A model generated the notes under the pieces. The model saw nothing but the letters and a program-made list of their open reading frames with translations, was not told the DNA's origin and did not search any database. Below, piece after piece: positions 1-5,713 of a stretch of DNA of 5,720 bases. How positions within the stretch are numbered: the stretch's first letter is position 1; each line of letters begins with the position of its first letter. The translations under genes were made by a program, and so were the position numbers. The DNA is from Opitutaceae bacterium (lineage in GTDB: Bacteria; Verrucomicrobiota; Verrucomicrobiia; Opitutales; Opitutaceae), in contig JAIRTK010000506.1 in the NCBI GenBank assembly GCA_031254955.1, positions 1 through 5,720 of the forward strand, written 5' to 3'.

Positions 1-1524
1 ATCGAAGCCGGCGAAACCACGGACGAAACAACAGGCGAAAGCGATACCGCACTGGATAATAAAACCGACACGCCGCTCGACGAAACCGCATCGAAAAGCG
101 GCGATGAAACCGCCAACGATGACTCGACAGAAGCCACGGACGAACCAACCGGCGACCAGCCGCTTGACGCCGGGGAAACACCGCCGGAGGAAACGGAACC
201 ACCAGCCGGCGAAGCCCGTGAATCCGCGCCTGAAAACGGAAATGAAACCGGCGGCCCGCCCACCGACGAACATGTAGCCGACGCGGACGAGACAGACGCA
301 GCCGGCGCGGATTCGGACGCTGCCGCGCAGGATGAAGACAGCACGCCGCTGGATGAAAACACAGGGCCAGACGACGCGCCGCCACAGGCTTCGGAAAACA
401 ATGACGCCGGCACGGACACCCCGGAGGAAACCGACGCCACGCCGGACACCGCCGCGCAAGACAGCGGGGAGACGGACACGGAAGCGCCCGATGGGACGGC
501 AACCGAGCAGCCGGAATCCGCGACACAAGACGCCCTGGAGGATCACGGAAACGCCCGCCACCTTGATGAAGCGCCGGAAACCATCGAAGATTATAAACAA
601 CAGGGCGAAACGGATGACGCCTTCCAGCCCCAGCCCCGCGACACGTATGCCGCGGAAAGCGGCACGGATGTTTCCGATGCCGATTATCAAAACGCGCAGG
701 TCGAAAACGAAATGGCGGACGCCTTTCAGGAGGCGGGCAAATCCCGCGAGGATTTTCTTGAGGCCGCAAACTCGGGCGATGATTGGGAAAAAACCCGTCT
801 GCCGCAGGGAACGGAACTGGCGAAAGTTCACAACGCGGACGGCGAGCCAAACCCGGACCGGCCGTTTTATACAACGGACGGCGACCTGCAAAACGAGGGC
901 GTGATAAATGACGGACATATAGATTCCGGCAGGGCGCGGGAAGACATGGGCCTGCCCTCATACAACAATGCCGACGCCGTTTCGCATCGCGAGGTCATGG
1001 AGGACACGGACGCATTCACCTCGCGCATCGCGCCGACAAATGAAACCGGTGAAAACGGCGAGGTTATTCATCACGAGGGAGGCGGGCGGCAAACCGTCGT
1101 GCCCGACACCGGCAAGCTGGGCGATTTTGAAAGAAGCGACATCACGCCGGACGGAAACCCCGCCCCGGAAGACGCGCCGCCTGAAAATCCCGCGCACGGT
1201 GAAATTCCGCCACCGCCCGGGCCGCCGCCGTTGGAATCGGCGGAAACCGGCGGAGCAAAACCGCCGCTCACGCAAACGCTCCGTGAACATTCCGCCACGG
1301 GACAGGAAATCCCGCCCGCGGTCTTGCGCAAGGCCTCGGATGACGGCGGCGAGCGCGGCGCGCGCGACATGGATGCCGAAACCGCTGCCTTGCGGCGCAT
1401 GAAAGAGCAGGACGCCGGCGATGCGGCCCCGGAGCAACACCGTGAACAGCCGGAGGCGAAAGCGCATGACGATGCCGGGCTTCAACAACAAATCAGGGCG
1501 CGGCTGTTTTCCCGCGAGCGGTGA
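1..1524 (+). CDS. Large acidic low-complexity protein of unknown function, 5' end outside the window
   Basis: The frame is open from base 1 to a TGA at 1522-1524 (507 codons visible), so the true start lies upstream. The first in-frame ATG, at 712, falls inside the continuous frame and is unlikely to be the start. Codons 1 to about 235 form a highly acidic, disordered tract dominated by Asp, Glu, Thr, Pro, Ala and Gly. It has no hydrophobic segment and almost no aromatic residues. Codons about 238-380 are more complex and may fold: LPQGTEL at 267-273, an aromatic PFYTTDGD near 288, and IAPTNETG at 343-350 followed by GGGRQTVV at 360-367. A Pro-rich stretch (PPPPGPPP, about 405) and a charged, Glu/Gln/Arg-rich tail follow. 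I do not recognise the family. The IAP...GGGxQ pattern weakly recalls TNT-like polymorphic-toxin domains, but no catalytic residues can be assigned. The gene lies 57 bp before the SPFH gene with no visible terminator between them, so co-transcription is possible. Confidence 0.75.
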   Translation: MEAGETTDETTGESDTALDNKTDTPLDETASKSGDETANDDSTEATDEPTGDQPLDAGETPPEETEPPAGEARESAPENGNETGGPPTDEHVADADETDAAGADSDAAAQDEDSTPLDENTGPDDAPPQASENNDAGTDTPEETDATPDTAAQDSGETDTEAPDGTATEQPESATQDALEDHGNARHLDEAPETIEDYKQQGETDDAFQPQPRDTYAAESGTDVSDADYQNAQVENEMADAFQEAGKSREDFLEAANSGDDWEKTRLPQGTELAKVHNADGEPNPDRPFYTTDGDLQNEGVINDGHIDSGRAREDMGLPSYNNADAVSHREVMEDTDAFTSRIAPTNETGENGEVIHHEGGGRQTVVPDTGKLGDFERSDITPDGNPAPEDAPPENPAHGEIPPPPGPPPLESAETGGAKPPLTQTLREHSATGQEIPPAVLRKASDDGGERGARDMDAETAALRRMKEQDAGDAAPEQHREQPEAKAHDDAGLQQQIRARLFSRER

Positions 1525-1581
1525 TGTTTCCCTCCGCCAATCCGGCAAAAAACAAATCCAAACCGCAACCATCAAACACTC

Positions 1582-2742
1582 ATGGAACTCTATAGTGTCA
1601 TCAAAAACGACGGGCCGGGCGGCCTGCTGTTCTGGAAATTCACCGGCGAGGACTTCCGCTCCGGCTCGCAACTCATCGTCGCCGAAAACGAGGAGGCGCT
1701 GTTCGTGAAGGACGGCGTGGTGGTCTCATCATTCTCCGGCGGCAGGTTCGGCCTGCGCACGAACAATTATCCTTTTATTGACACGCTCCGCTCCTCTTTC
1801 AGCGGCGGGGTGAGCGCCTTCAGTTGCAAGGTTTATTTTATAAACAAGGCGCACGTGATGGAATTATATTGGGGGACGGACTCGCCCATTGCCGTGATTG
1901 ACCCGGCCACCGACATCATGCTCGAAGTGCAGGCTCGCGGCGGCTACTCCGTGAAGGTGGCGGACGCGAAAAAATTTGTCCTGAAATTCGTCGCCAACAA
2001 CACCGCGTCCGTCGGCAGCGACGCGCTGGAAACCCGGTTCCGAACGGCTTTTTTGCAAGACATCAAGGAGACCATCGCCACGGGACTGATTGGCGCGGGG
2101 CGGGACATCCGCCTTATCAGCACGCGGCTCGGCGAGTTTGCCGGGGTCATCACACCCAAAATCAGTTCCATCTTTGAGGAGTATGGACTGGAGACGGTTC
2201 GCTTTAATATCATCGCGCTCGACCTGGTAAAGAATGACAACTTCGCGCAAATGGAGGCCGCGCGCGCGGAATTCGCGGTCATGGGGAAACGGGACGCCAC
2301 GCTTAACCGATACGGCCAGACTTGGCAGCGCGTCCAAGGCCGCGACATCCTCATGACGATGGCGCAAAACGAGGGCGCGGCGGGCGCGGCCTCGGGGATG
2401 GGCATGGGCATGGGCGTGGGCATGGCCGCCGGCGGCGCGATGAGCGCGATTGCCGGCTCGGTCTTCACGCCGTTCGCGCAGCCGTCCGCGCCGCCACAAC
2501 CCGCCGCGCCCGCGCAAGCCGTCGCCTCGCGCTTCGCGCCAAAGGCCGCCGCGCCCGCCGCCGCCGACGCCGCCGAGATTGAATGCCCCGCCTGCCACAA
2601 AAAATCACCCGCCGGGACAAAGTTTTGCGGCGAGTGCGGCGTCAAACTGCCGGACGCCCCCGCGAAGGCGTTTTGCACCAGTTGCGGAAAGGAACTCGCG
2701 CCCGGCGCGAAATTCTGCGGCGAATGCGGCGCGAAACAATAG
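1582..2742 (+). CDS. SPFH/Band_7 domain protein with two C-terminal zinc ribbons (YdjI-like, 'virion core protein' family)
   Basis: This 386-residue protein belongs to the stomatin/prohibitin-like (SPFH) class that carries C-terminal zinc ribbons, as in Bacillus YdjI. Family hallmarks are visible in order: SVIKNDG (5-11), the SQLIVAENEEALFVKDG block (29-45), YFINKAHVMELYWGTDSPI (85-103), a beta-rich stretch ending KFVLKFVANN (131-140), and FNIIALDL (208-215) before a helix running to about 260. Residues 262-334 are a linker: a Gly-Met run (GMGMGMGVGM, 272-281) and then Pro/Ala-rich sequence. Two ribbons follow, with cysteines at 335/338/349/352 and 365/368/379/382, each CxxC-x10-CxxC. There is no signal peptide or clear transmembrane helix, so it probably acts on the cytosolic membrane face as an oligomeric scaffold. 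It may work with the membrane protein encoded 20 bp downstream. In B. subtilis the related YdjI is encoded with PspA and YdjGH, which suggests envelope-stress function here. The start lacks a strong Shine-Dalgarno, but its N-terminus matches the family. Confidence 0.93.
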   Translation: MELYSVIKNDGPGGLLFWKFTGEDFRSGSQLIVAENEEALFVKDGVVVSSFSGGRFGLRTNNYPFIDTLRSSFSGGVSAFSCKVYFINKAHVMELYWGTDSPIAVIDPATDIMLEVQARGGYSVKVADAKKFVLKFVANNTASVGSDALETRFRTAFLQDIKETIATGLIGAGRDIRLISTRLGEFAGVITPKISSIFEEYGLETVRFNIIALDLVKNDNFAQMEAARAEFAVMGKRDATLNRYGQTWQRVQGRDILMTMAQNEGAAGAASGMGMGMGVGMAAGGAMSAIAGSVFTPFAQPSAPPQPAAPAQAVASRFAPKAAAPAAADAAEIECPACHKKSPAGTKFCGECGVKLPDAPAKAFCTSCGKELAPGAKFCGECGAKQ

Positions 2743-2762
2743 GCGCGGAAAAATTTCCCGTT

Positions 2763-3437
2763 ATGAAAAAACAGACACCGCTCCCGCTAATCGCCGCCGC
2801 CATCTTCCCCGTGGTTTTCAACGTCTGCTGGTTCGCGCTCGTCGCGGAGCACACGCCCGCCCGCTGGGTCTGCCACGCGGCGATCCATCTTGCCTACCTG
2901 TTCCTGCTCGCGTCGGCCTTCAGCATGAACGCCCAAAGGGACGCCGCCGTGCATTCCTACCCGAAGCTCGGGACGGCGTTCGGCCTGTTTTCCATCATTC
3001 TGTTTCTTGGAATAATCTTTGCGCAGTTCCGCGGCCTTTCGCCAACCGTCCCGATTGTCACGTTCGCCATCATCGCGGGCATTTGCCTGTTGGTTTATAT
3101 ATTTTTGATGAAGGCCGAGACTCACACCGCCGCCGCCGATGCCGCCCTGAAACAGGACACCGCCTTTATCAAAAACTGCTCGGAGCAACTGCGGGAAATC
3201 ATGGCAGGCGTCTCTGACCGGCGGCTTAAAAAAGAGCTTGAAAAAGTCCATGACGCGATCGGCAACGCGCAGATTGTCTCCACGGCGGAGGCGGCGGCGT
3301 TTGAAAACGACCTCGCCCGAAAAATTTCCGAGCTGGGGCGTCTGGTTTATGAAAACCCCGGCGCGGCGGCGGCGCTGGTTCCCGCCCTGCTCGGCATCAT
3401 TCGCCGGCGCGACGCGGCGATCCGCATGGCGCGGTGA
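2763..3437 (+). CDS. Four-transmembrane conserved hypothetical protein of SPFH loci, with cytosolic helical C-terminal domain
   Basis: The protein has 224 residues. Four hydrophobic segments are visible at roughly 8-28, 36-54, 70-88 and 95-116, preceded by a short Lys-rich N-terminus (MKKQ), which suggests both ends are cytosolic. Residues 117-224 are a soluble, mostly helical region with a VSDRRLKKELEKVHDAIG motif (150-167) and a hydrophobic patch (AAAALVPALLGII, 201-213) before a basic tail. From memory, this architecture and the LKK-LEK-DAI motif match conserved hypothetical proteins encoded next to zinc-ribbon SPFH proteins in many bacteria. No enzymatic motif is seen, so a membrane anchor or partner for the SPFH protein is the best guess. 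The ATG at 2763 was chosen over an in-frame ATG at 2583 that lies inside the SPFH zinc-ribbon coding region: 2763 follows the SPFH stop by 20 bp and gives a natural membrane-protein N-terminus. There is no good Shine-Dalgarno. Confidence 0.85.
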   Translation: MKKQTPLPLIAAAIFPVVFNVCWFALVAEHTPARWVCHAAIHLAYLFLLASAFSMNAQRDAAVHSYPKLGTAFGLFSIILFLGIIFAQFRGLSPTVPIVTFAIIAGICLLVYIFLMKAETHTAAADAALKQDTAFIKNCSEQLREIMAGVSDRRLKKELEKVHDAIGNAQIVSTAEAAAFENDLARKISELGRLVYENPGAAAALVPALLGIIRRRDAAIRMAR

Positions 3438-3454
3438 ATTTTTCAACCATCAAC

Positions 3455-3459
3455 AAGGA
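3455..3459 (+). promoter_or_regulatory. Shine-Dalgarno AAGGA before the zinc-ribbon/TPR gene
   Basis: AAGGA lies 6 nt before the ATG at 3466. It is the clearest ribosome binding site in the plus-strand cluster. It supports starting the third cassette gene at 3466 rather than at an in-frame ATG at 3238 inside the preceding gene. Confidence 0.75.
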
Positions 3460-3465
3460 AACCTC

Positions 3466-4065
3466 ATGGCTGTTCAATTGATTGACCTGAAATGCTCGGG
3501 CTGCGGCTCGGCGCTGGCGCCAAGCCAGTCCTTTTGCGAATACTGCGGCAACGCGGTTGTCGTCACCTCGCTGGGTGACTTTGCGGGCCGTCCCCTCTCG
3601 GACATCGCAAAACTCGCGAAGGCGCTCGAAAAGGACGCAGCCACCGCCGAGGGCGACGAAGCCGCGCAAATTAATCTCACGCTCGCCCATGCGTATCTCG
3701 AAAAACGCGACTACGAAAAAGCGCTCCAAAAATACGACGCCCTGCGCGACGACATGCTTGCCGACGCCTATTACGGCTCCGCCATCGCGCTCCTGAAGGG
3801 CCAAAAACCGTTCATCGCGCCCCTGCTGGACATCAAGCAAATCATCGGGCGTCTCGAAACGGCCTTCCGCATTGAAAACAAGGGTGTCTATAAACTCCTC
3901 CTCGCTTATATAAAACTCGACTTCCACGCGCGCCGATGCCTGCGCGTGTCCCCCGGCTGGGACGAGGAGTTTGGTGAGGCGCTTGCCAACAACCTGTCTC
4001 CGGCGGACGCCGCCAGCCTTTTCCAAATCCTGGGCGTCCAGCAACCATCCGCGCTGGCCTTTTAA
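3466..4065 (+). CDS. Zinc-ribbon plus TPR-like protein of the SPFH cassette
   Basis: The protein has 199 residues. An N-terminal zinc ribbon has Cys10, Cys13, Cys24 and Cys27 (CxxC-x10-CxxC, with CGSALAPSQSFCEYCG), the same spacing as the two ribbons of the SPFH protein encoded two genes upstream. A helical TPR-like region follows: INLTLAHAYLEKRDYEKALQ (69-88) has the small/aromatic pattern of a TPR, and DAYYGSAIALLKGQKPF (100-116) starts a second helical pair. The later part, with KGVYKLLLAYIKLDF (139-153), VSPGWDEEF (161-169) and a C-terminal LFQILGV, matches what I recall of a conserved family found beside zinc-ribbon SPFH proteins. It has no signal peptide or membrane helix. It is probably a cytosolic adaptor in the SPFH/membrane-protein complex; this role is inferred from architecture and its place 28 bp after the membrane-protein gene. 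The frame also extends upstream to 3238, overlapping that gene, but only the 3466 start has a ribosome binding site. Confidence 0.88.
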   Translation: MAVQLIDLKCSGCGSALAPSQSFCEYCGNAVVVTSLGDFAGRPLSDIAKLAKALEKDAATAEGDEAAQINLTLAHAYLEKRDYEKALQKYDALRDDMLADAYYGSAIALLKGQKPFIAPLLDIKQIIGRLETAFRIENKGVYKLLLAYIKLDFHARRCLRVSPGWDEEFGEALANNLSPADAASLFQILGVQQPSALAF

Positions 4066-4142
4066 CTTTTGAGCGCTTTGAAAAACCGGCCTTCACCAGT
4101 CCTGCTTTGTTAATTCCTGATATTATGTGCGGCGTCCCGGAG
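4066..4142. other. Non-coding spacer after the cassette, no recognisable element
   Basis: This stretch follows the TAA stop at 4063-4065 and is less GC-rich than its surroundings. I see no convincing rho-independent terminator on either strand. The best candidate is a 5-bp stem containing a G-T pair beside a run of five A or T at 4081-4085, which is too weak to call. Confidence 0.5.
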
Positions 4143-4180
4143 ATTAATACCCATTCCCAATGAAGATCACTTTTTTGCAG

Positions 4181-4200
4181 GGGCGTCGCTTGCGACGCCC
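4181..4200 (+). repeat. REP-like palindrome 1 (9-bp perfect stem)
   Basis: GGGCGTCGC and GCGACGCCC form a perfect 9-bp stem around TT. A run of six T lies upstream (4171-4176), with no T-run downstream, so the hairpin does not look like an intrinsic terminator for the plus-strand cassette. It is the same type of element as the palindrome at 4242-4261, in the opposite orientation. Confidence 0.8.
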
Positions 4201-4209
4201 GGCTTGATA

Positions 4210-4243
4210 CCGTGCACCAGCAACGGCCGTGCTCCAGCAACGG
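4210..4243 (+). repeat. Two head-to-tail copies of a 17-bp repeat
   Basis: CCGTGCACCAGCAACGG (4210-4226) is followed without a gap by CCGTGCTCCAGCAACGG (4227-4243); only the seventh base differs. The pair fills most of the space between the two hairpins, and its end overlaps the first two bases of the second stem. The junction creates the 8-bp palindrome ACGGCCGT (4223-4230). Confidence 0.85.
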
Positions 4244-4261
4244 GCTTCGCAAGCGAAGCCC
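4242..4261 (-). repeat. REP-like palindrome 2, inverted copy with a compensated base pair
   Basis: GGGCTTCGC and GCGAAGCCC form a perfect 9-bp stem around AA. Read on the minus strand it is GGGCTTCGCTTGCGAAGCCC, which differs from palindrome 1 only by G to T in one arm and the matching C to A in the other. The two copies are therefore inverted relative to each other, and the stem is preserved by the paired change. Confidence 0.8.
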
Positions 4262-4379
4262 CTACATGGCTCTGCTTCTAAAGGGTAATAATGGTATCAG
4301 GACAGCGGGGGGCGATTCATTCTCGAGGCAAGCCTTGGGGTATTCTCTCCTTTTTCAATAAACGAGGGGGAGGCACGGA

Positions 4380-4406
4380 GGGAAAGAGGGGGTGCGGGCG
4401 AGGGGG
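4380..4406 (+). other. Putative G-quadruplex motif
   Basis: Four G-tracts lie at 4380-4382, 4388-4392, 4396-4398 and 4402-4406, with loops of 5, 3 and 3 bases. This satisfies the usual pattern of four tracts of three or more G with loops of 1-7. A fifth tract (4366-4370) lies just upstream. Folding is not shown. Confidence 0.5.
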
Positions 4407-4454
4407 AAAGAGCGGCGGGATGGAGAGGCTTTTCCCGGTGTCTTGCGGCGCGGC

Positions 4455-4475
4455 GGGAACGGGGCGGGGACGGGG
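4455..4475 (+). other. Putative G-quadruplex motif with short loops
   Basis: G-tracts at 4455-4457, 4461-4464, 4466-4469 and 4472-4475 are separated by loops of 3, 1 and 2 bases, which is favourable for a stable quadruplex. It lies about 80 bp beyond the stop of the minus-strand gene, on the strand that is not its mRNA sense. Confidence 0.55.
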
Positions 4476-4553
4476 TGGTTTTTGGGTTTCCGCTTCGGGG
4501 TGGCGTGCGTGGAGTCCGTGTTGCGCGGGGCGAAAGATTCCTGCCGCTTGGGG

Positions 4554-5630
4554 TCAGGCGGGTTGTTGCTGGGAGATGCAGTGGAGGGCGCCGAGGCCCC
4601 AGATGAGGTGATGGCAGTCGATGGGGACGATTTCGCGTCCGGGGAAGCAGCTTCCGATGATGGCGCAGGCTTGGGCGTCGCGTCTTTTCTGGCGGAAGGT
4701 GGGCACGAGCACGGCGCCGTTGATGATGAGGAAATTCGCGTAGCTGGCGGGGACGCGCTGGCCTTTGATGGCGAGGGGGCGCGGCATGGGCAGTTCCACG
4801 AGGTCGAAGGGGGCGCCGCCGGGCGCGGCGCGCATGGCGCGGAGGCGCGCGGTGTTGGCCGCGAGGGGGGCGTGGTTTGGGTCGCGTTTGTCGGGTTCGA
4901 CGACGGTGATGAGGCCGTCGGGTTTGTAGAAGCGGGTGAGGTCGTCGATGTGGCCGTCGGTGTCGTCGCCGACGATGCCGTCGCCGAGCCAGAGGATGGT
5001 TTTCACGCCGAGGTAGTCGCGGAGGTTTTGCTCGATTTGTCCGCGGGTGAGGCATGGGTTGCGGTTCGGGTTCAGCAGGCATTGTTCGCTGGTGAGGAGC
5101 AGGCCGGCGCCGTTGACTTCGATGGAGCCGCCTTCGAGCACCATGTCGTTTTCAAAGCGGCGGAGGCGGAGTTTGCGGGCGATCAGGGGGGGGATGGTGT
5201 TGTCGAGGTCGTAGGGCGGGTATTTGCCGCCCCAGGCGTTGTGCACCCAGTCGGTGAGGGCGACTTCGCCGGTGCGGTCGTTTTTGATGAAGATGGGGCC
5301 GTGGTCGCGGCACCAGGCGTCGTTGGTGGGGTGGTCGTGGAAGGTGATGCGGGCGAGGTCGGCCCCGGCGCGCGCCAGGCCGGCGCAGGCGCGCGCGCAG
5401 AGGGTTTTGGCCCGGGGCTGGAGGGCGGCGGCGCAGTTGATGCGGACGGGTTGAAAGCGGCTGATTTGCGCGGCGATGCCGGCGAACACGCCGGGGATGG
5501 GGCGGAATTGTCCGGGCCACGAGGCGCGTTTGTGCGGCCAGGAGAGCCAGATGGCGGCTTGCGGCTCCCATTCGGCGGGCATGCGGAAGCCGAGGGCGGC
5601 GGGGGTGGAGTTTTTTTTAAGCGCGGGCAC
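4554..5630 (-). CDS. aguA: Agmatine deiminase (agmatine iminohydrolase, EC 3.5.3.12)
   Basis: The protein has 358 residues, close to the usual ~350-370 of the family. It hydrolyses agmatine to N-carbamoylputrescine and ammonia in the cytoplasm, a step of the arginine-decarboxylase route to putrescine. The guanidine-group-modifying fold is recognisable from GFRMPAEWEPQAAIWLSWPH (14-33), NDAWCRDHGPIF (103-114), the EGGSIEVNG block (166-174), DDTDGHIDDLTRF (222-234), PASYANFLIINGAVLVPTF (294-312) and the C-terminal GLGALHCISQQQP (345-357). Cys351 is the expected nucleophile. His227 with its neighbouring Asp residues, Asp109 and Glu166 sit in the conserved active-site blocks. The start is a GTG at 5628-5630. 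An ATG at 5580-5582 would remove the conserved residues just before RMPAEWEP, and neither has a Shine-Dalgarno. The frame is open upstream to the window end, so a longer N-terminus cannot be excluded. No aguB or carbamoyltransferase gene is adjacent within the window. The gene converges on the SPFH cassette and appears functionally unrelated to it. Confidence 0.94.
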   Translation of the reverse strand: MPALKKNSTPAALGFRMPAEWEPQAAIWLSWPHKRASWPGQFRPIPGVFAGIAAQISRFQPVRINCAAALQPRAKTLCARACAGLARAGADLARITFHDHPTNDAWCRDHGPIFIKNDRTGEVALTDWVHNAWGGKYPPYDLDNTIPPLIARKLRLRRFENDMVLEGGSIEVNGAGLLLTSEQCLLNPNRNPCLTRGQIEQNLRDYLGVKTILWLGDGIVGDDTDGHIDDLTRFYKPDGLITVVEPDKRDPNHAPLAANTARLRAMRAAPGGAPFDLVELPMPRPLAIKGQRVPASYANFLIINGAVLVPTFRQKRRDAQACAIIGSCFPGREIVPIDCHHLIWGLGALHCISQQQPA

Positions 5631-5668
5631 GGGCGGGCGGTAGTGGGGGGAGTTGGATGGAGCGGAGT

Positions 5669-5713
5669 GAATGGACGGAATGGACGGAATGGACTGAAGG
5701 GACTGAATGGGGG
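5669..5713 (+). repeat. 9-bp tandem repeat array upstream of agmatine deiminase
   Basis: There are five consecutive 9-bp units: GAATGGACG, GAATGGACG, GAATGGACT, GAAGGGACT and a diverged GAATGGGGG. They lie 39-83 bp before the GTG start of the minus-strand gene. On the minus strand the array reads as a repeated TCC-ATT-CCG type triplet series, with no stop in the frame of the downstream gene. It probably lies in the upstream intergenic region, and its effect on expression is unknown. Confidence 0.75.

Larger units (their letters stand above)
4143..4292. repeat. REP/BIME- or MITE-like ~150-bp palindromic module in a convergent intergenic region
   Basis: The module is bounded by imperfect inverted ends ATTAATACCC (4143-4152) and GGGTAATAAT (4283-4292), which are complementary at 9 of 10 positions. 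Inside lie two GC-rich hairpins in opposite orientation and a tandem 17-bp repeat between them. A further 7-bp inverted pair, TGATACC (4205-4211) and GGTATCA (4293-4299), straddles the right boundary. There is no coding capacity and no transposase. A location between convergent genes is typical of REP-type elements. The exact boundaries are inferred from the inverted ends alone. Confidence 0.5.
4301..4553. other. G-rich non-coding stretch between convergent genes
   Basis: The plus strand here is strongly G-rich and no gene is supported. A 106-codon frame beginning at 4291 runs into the agmatine deiminase gene on the opposite strand and has a Gly/Arg/Trp-rich, non-protein-like composition. Two G-quadruplex patterns lie inside, at 4380-4406 and 4455-4475. 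No clear terminator for the minus-strand gene is visible. Confidence 0.55.

Noticed and set aside
332..904. 190-codon open frame rich in Arg, Thr and Pro on the plus strand
   Set aside because: It overlaps the long acidic frame in another phase. Its basic Arg/Thr/Pro composition is what GC-rich acidic codons give when shifted, and no ribosome binding site or recognisable domain was seen.
958..1671. 237-codon minus-strand open frame opposite the acidic gene
   Set aside because: It is antisense to the acidic gene and crosses into the SPFH gene. Its composition is typical of a high-GC shadow frame, with no family-like motif.
1864..2678. Two minus-strand frames of 244 codons opposite the SPFH gene
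   Set aside because: They are antisense to a confidently identified SPFH protein, Arg/Gly- or Ala/Ser-rich, and without motifs.
4081..4098. Possible weak terminator for the minus-strand gene (ACTGG/CCGGT stem followed by five T on the minus strand)
   Set aside because: The stem is only 5 bp including a G-T pair, and it lies about 450 bp past the agmatine deiminase stop, so it is not convincing.
4181..4200. Hairpin as an intrinsic terminator of the SPFH cassette
   Set aside because: The stem is strong, but the T-run lies before it rather than after it, and a related inverted copy nearby fits a REP-like repeat better.
4143..4292. CRISPR-like array
   Set aside because: The repeats are two adjacent 17-mers and two inverted palindromes, with no regularly spaced unique spacers and no cas gene.
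4291..4611. 106-codon plus-strand frame in the G-rich intergenic region
   Set aside because: It starts inside the palindromic module, ends inside agmatine deiminase on the other strand, and has a Gly/Arg/Trp composition produced by G-runs.
4297..5082. 261-codon minus-strand frame overlapping agmatine deiminase
   Set aside because: It is an out-of-phase Pro/Arg/His-rich shadow of the agmatine deiminase coding strand.
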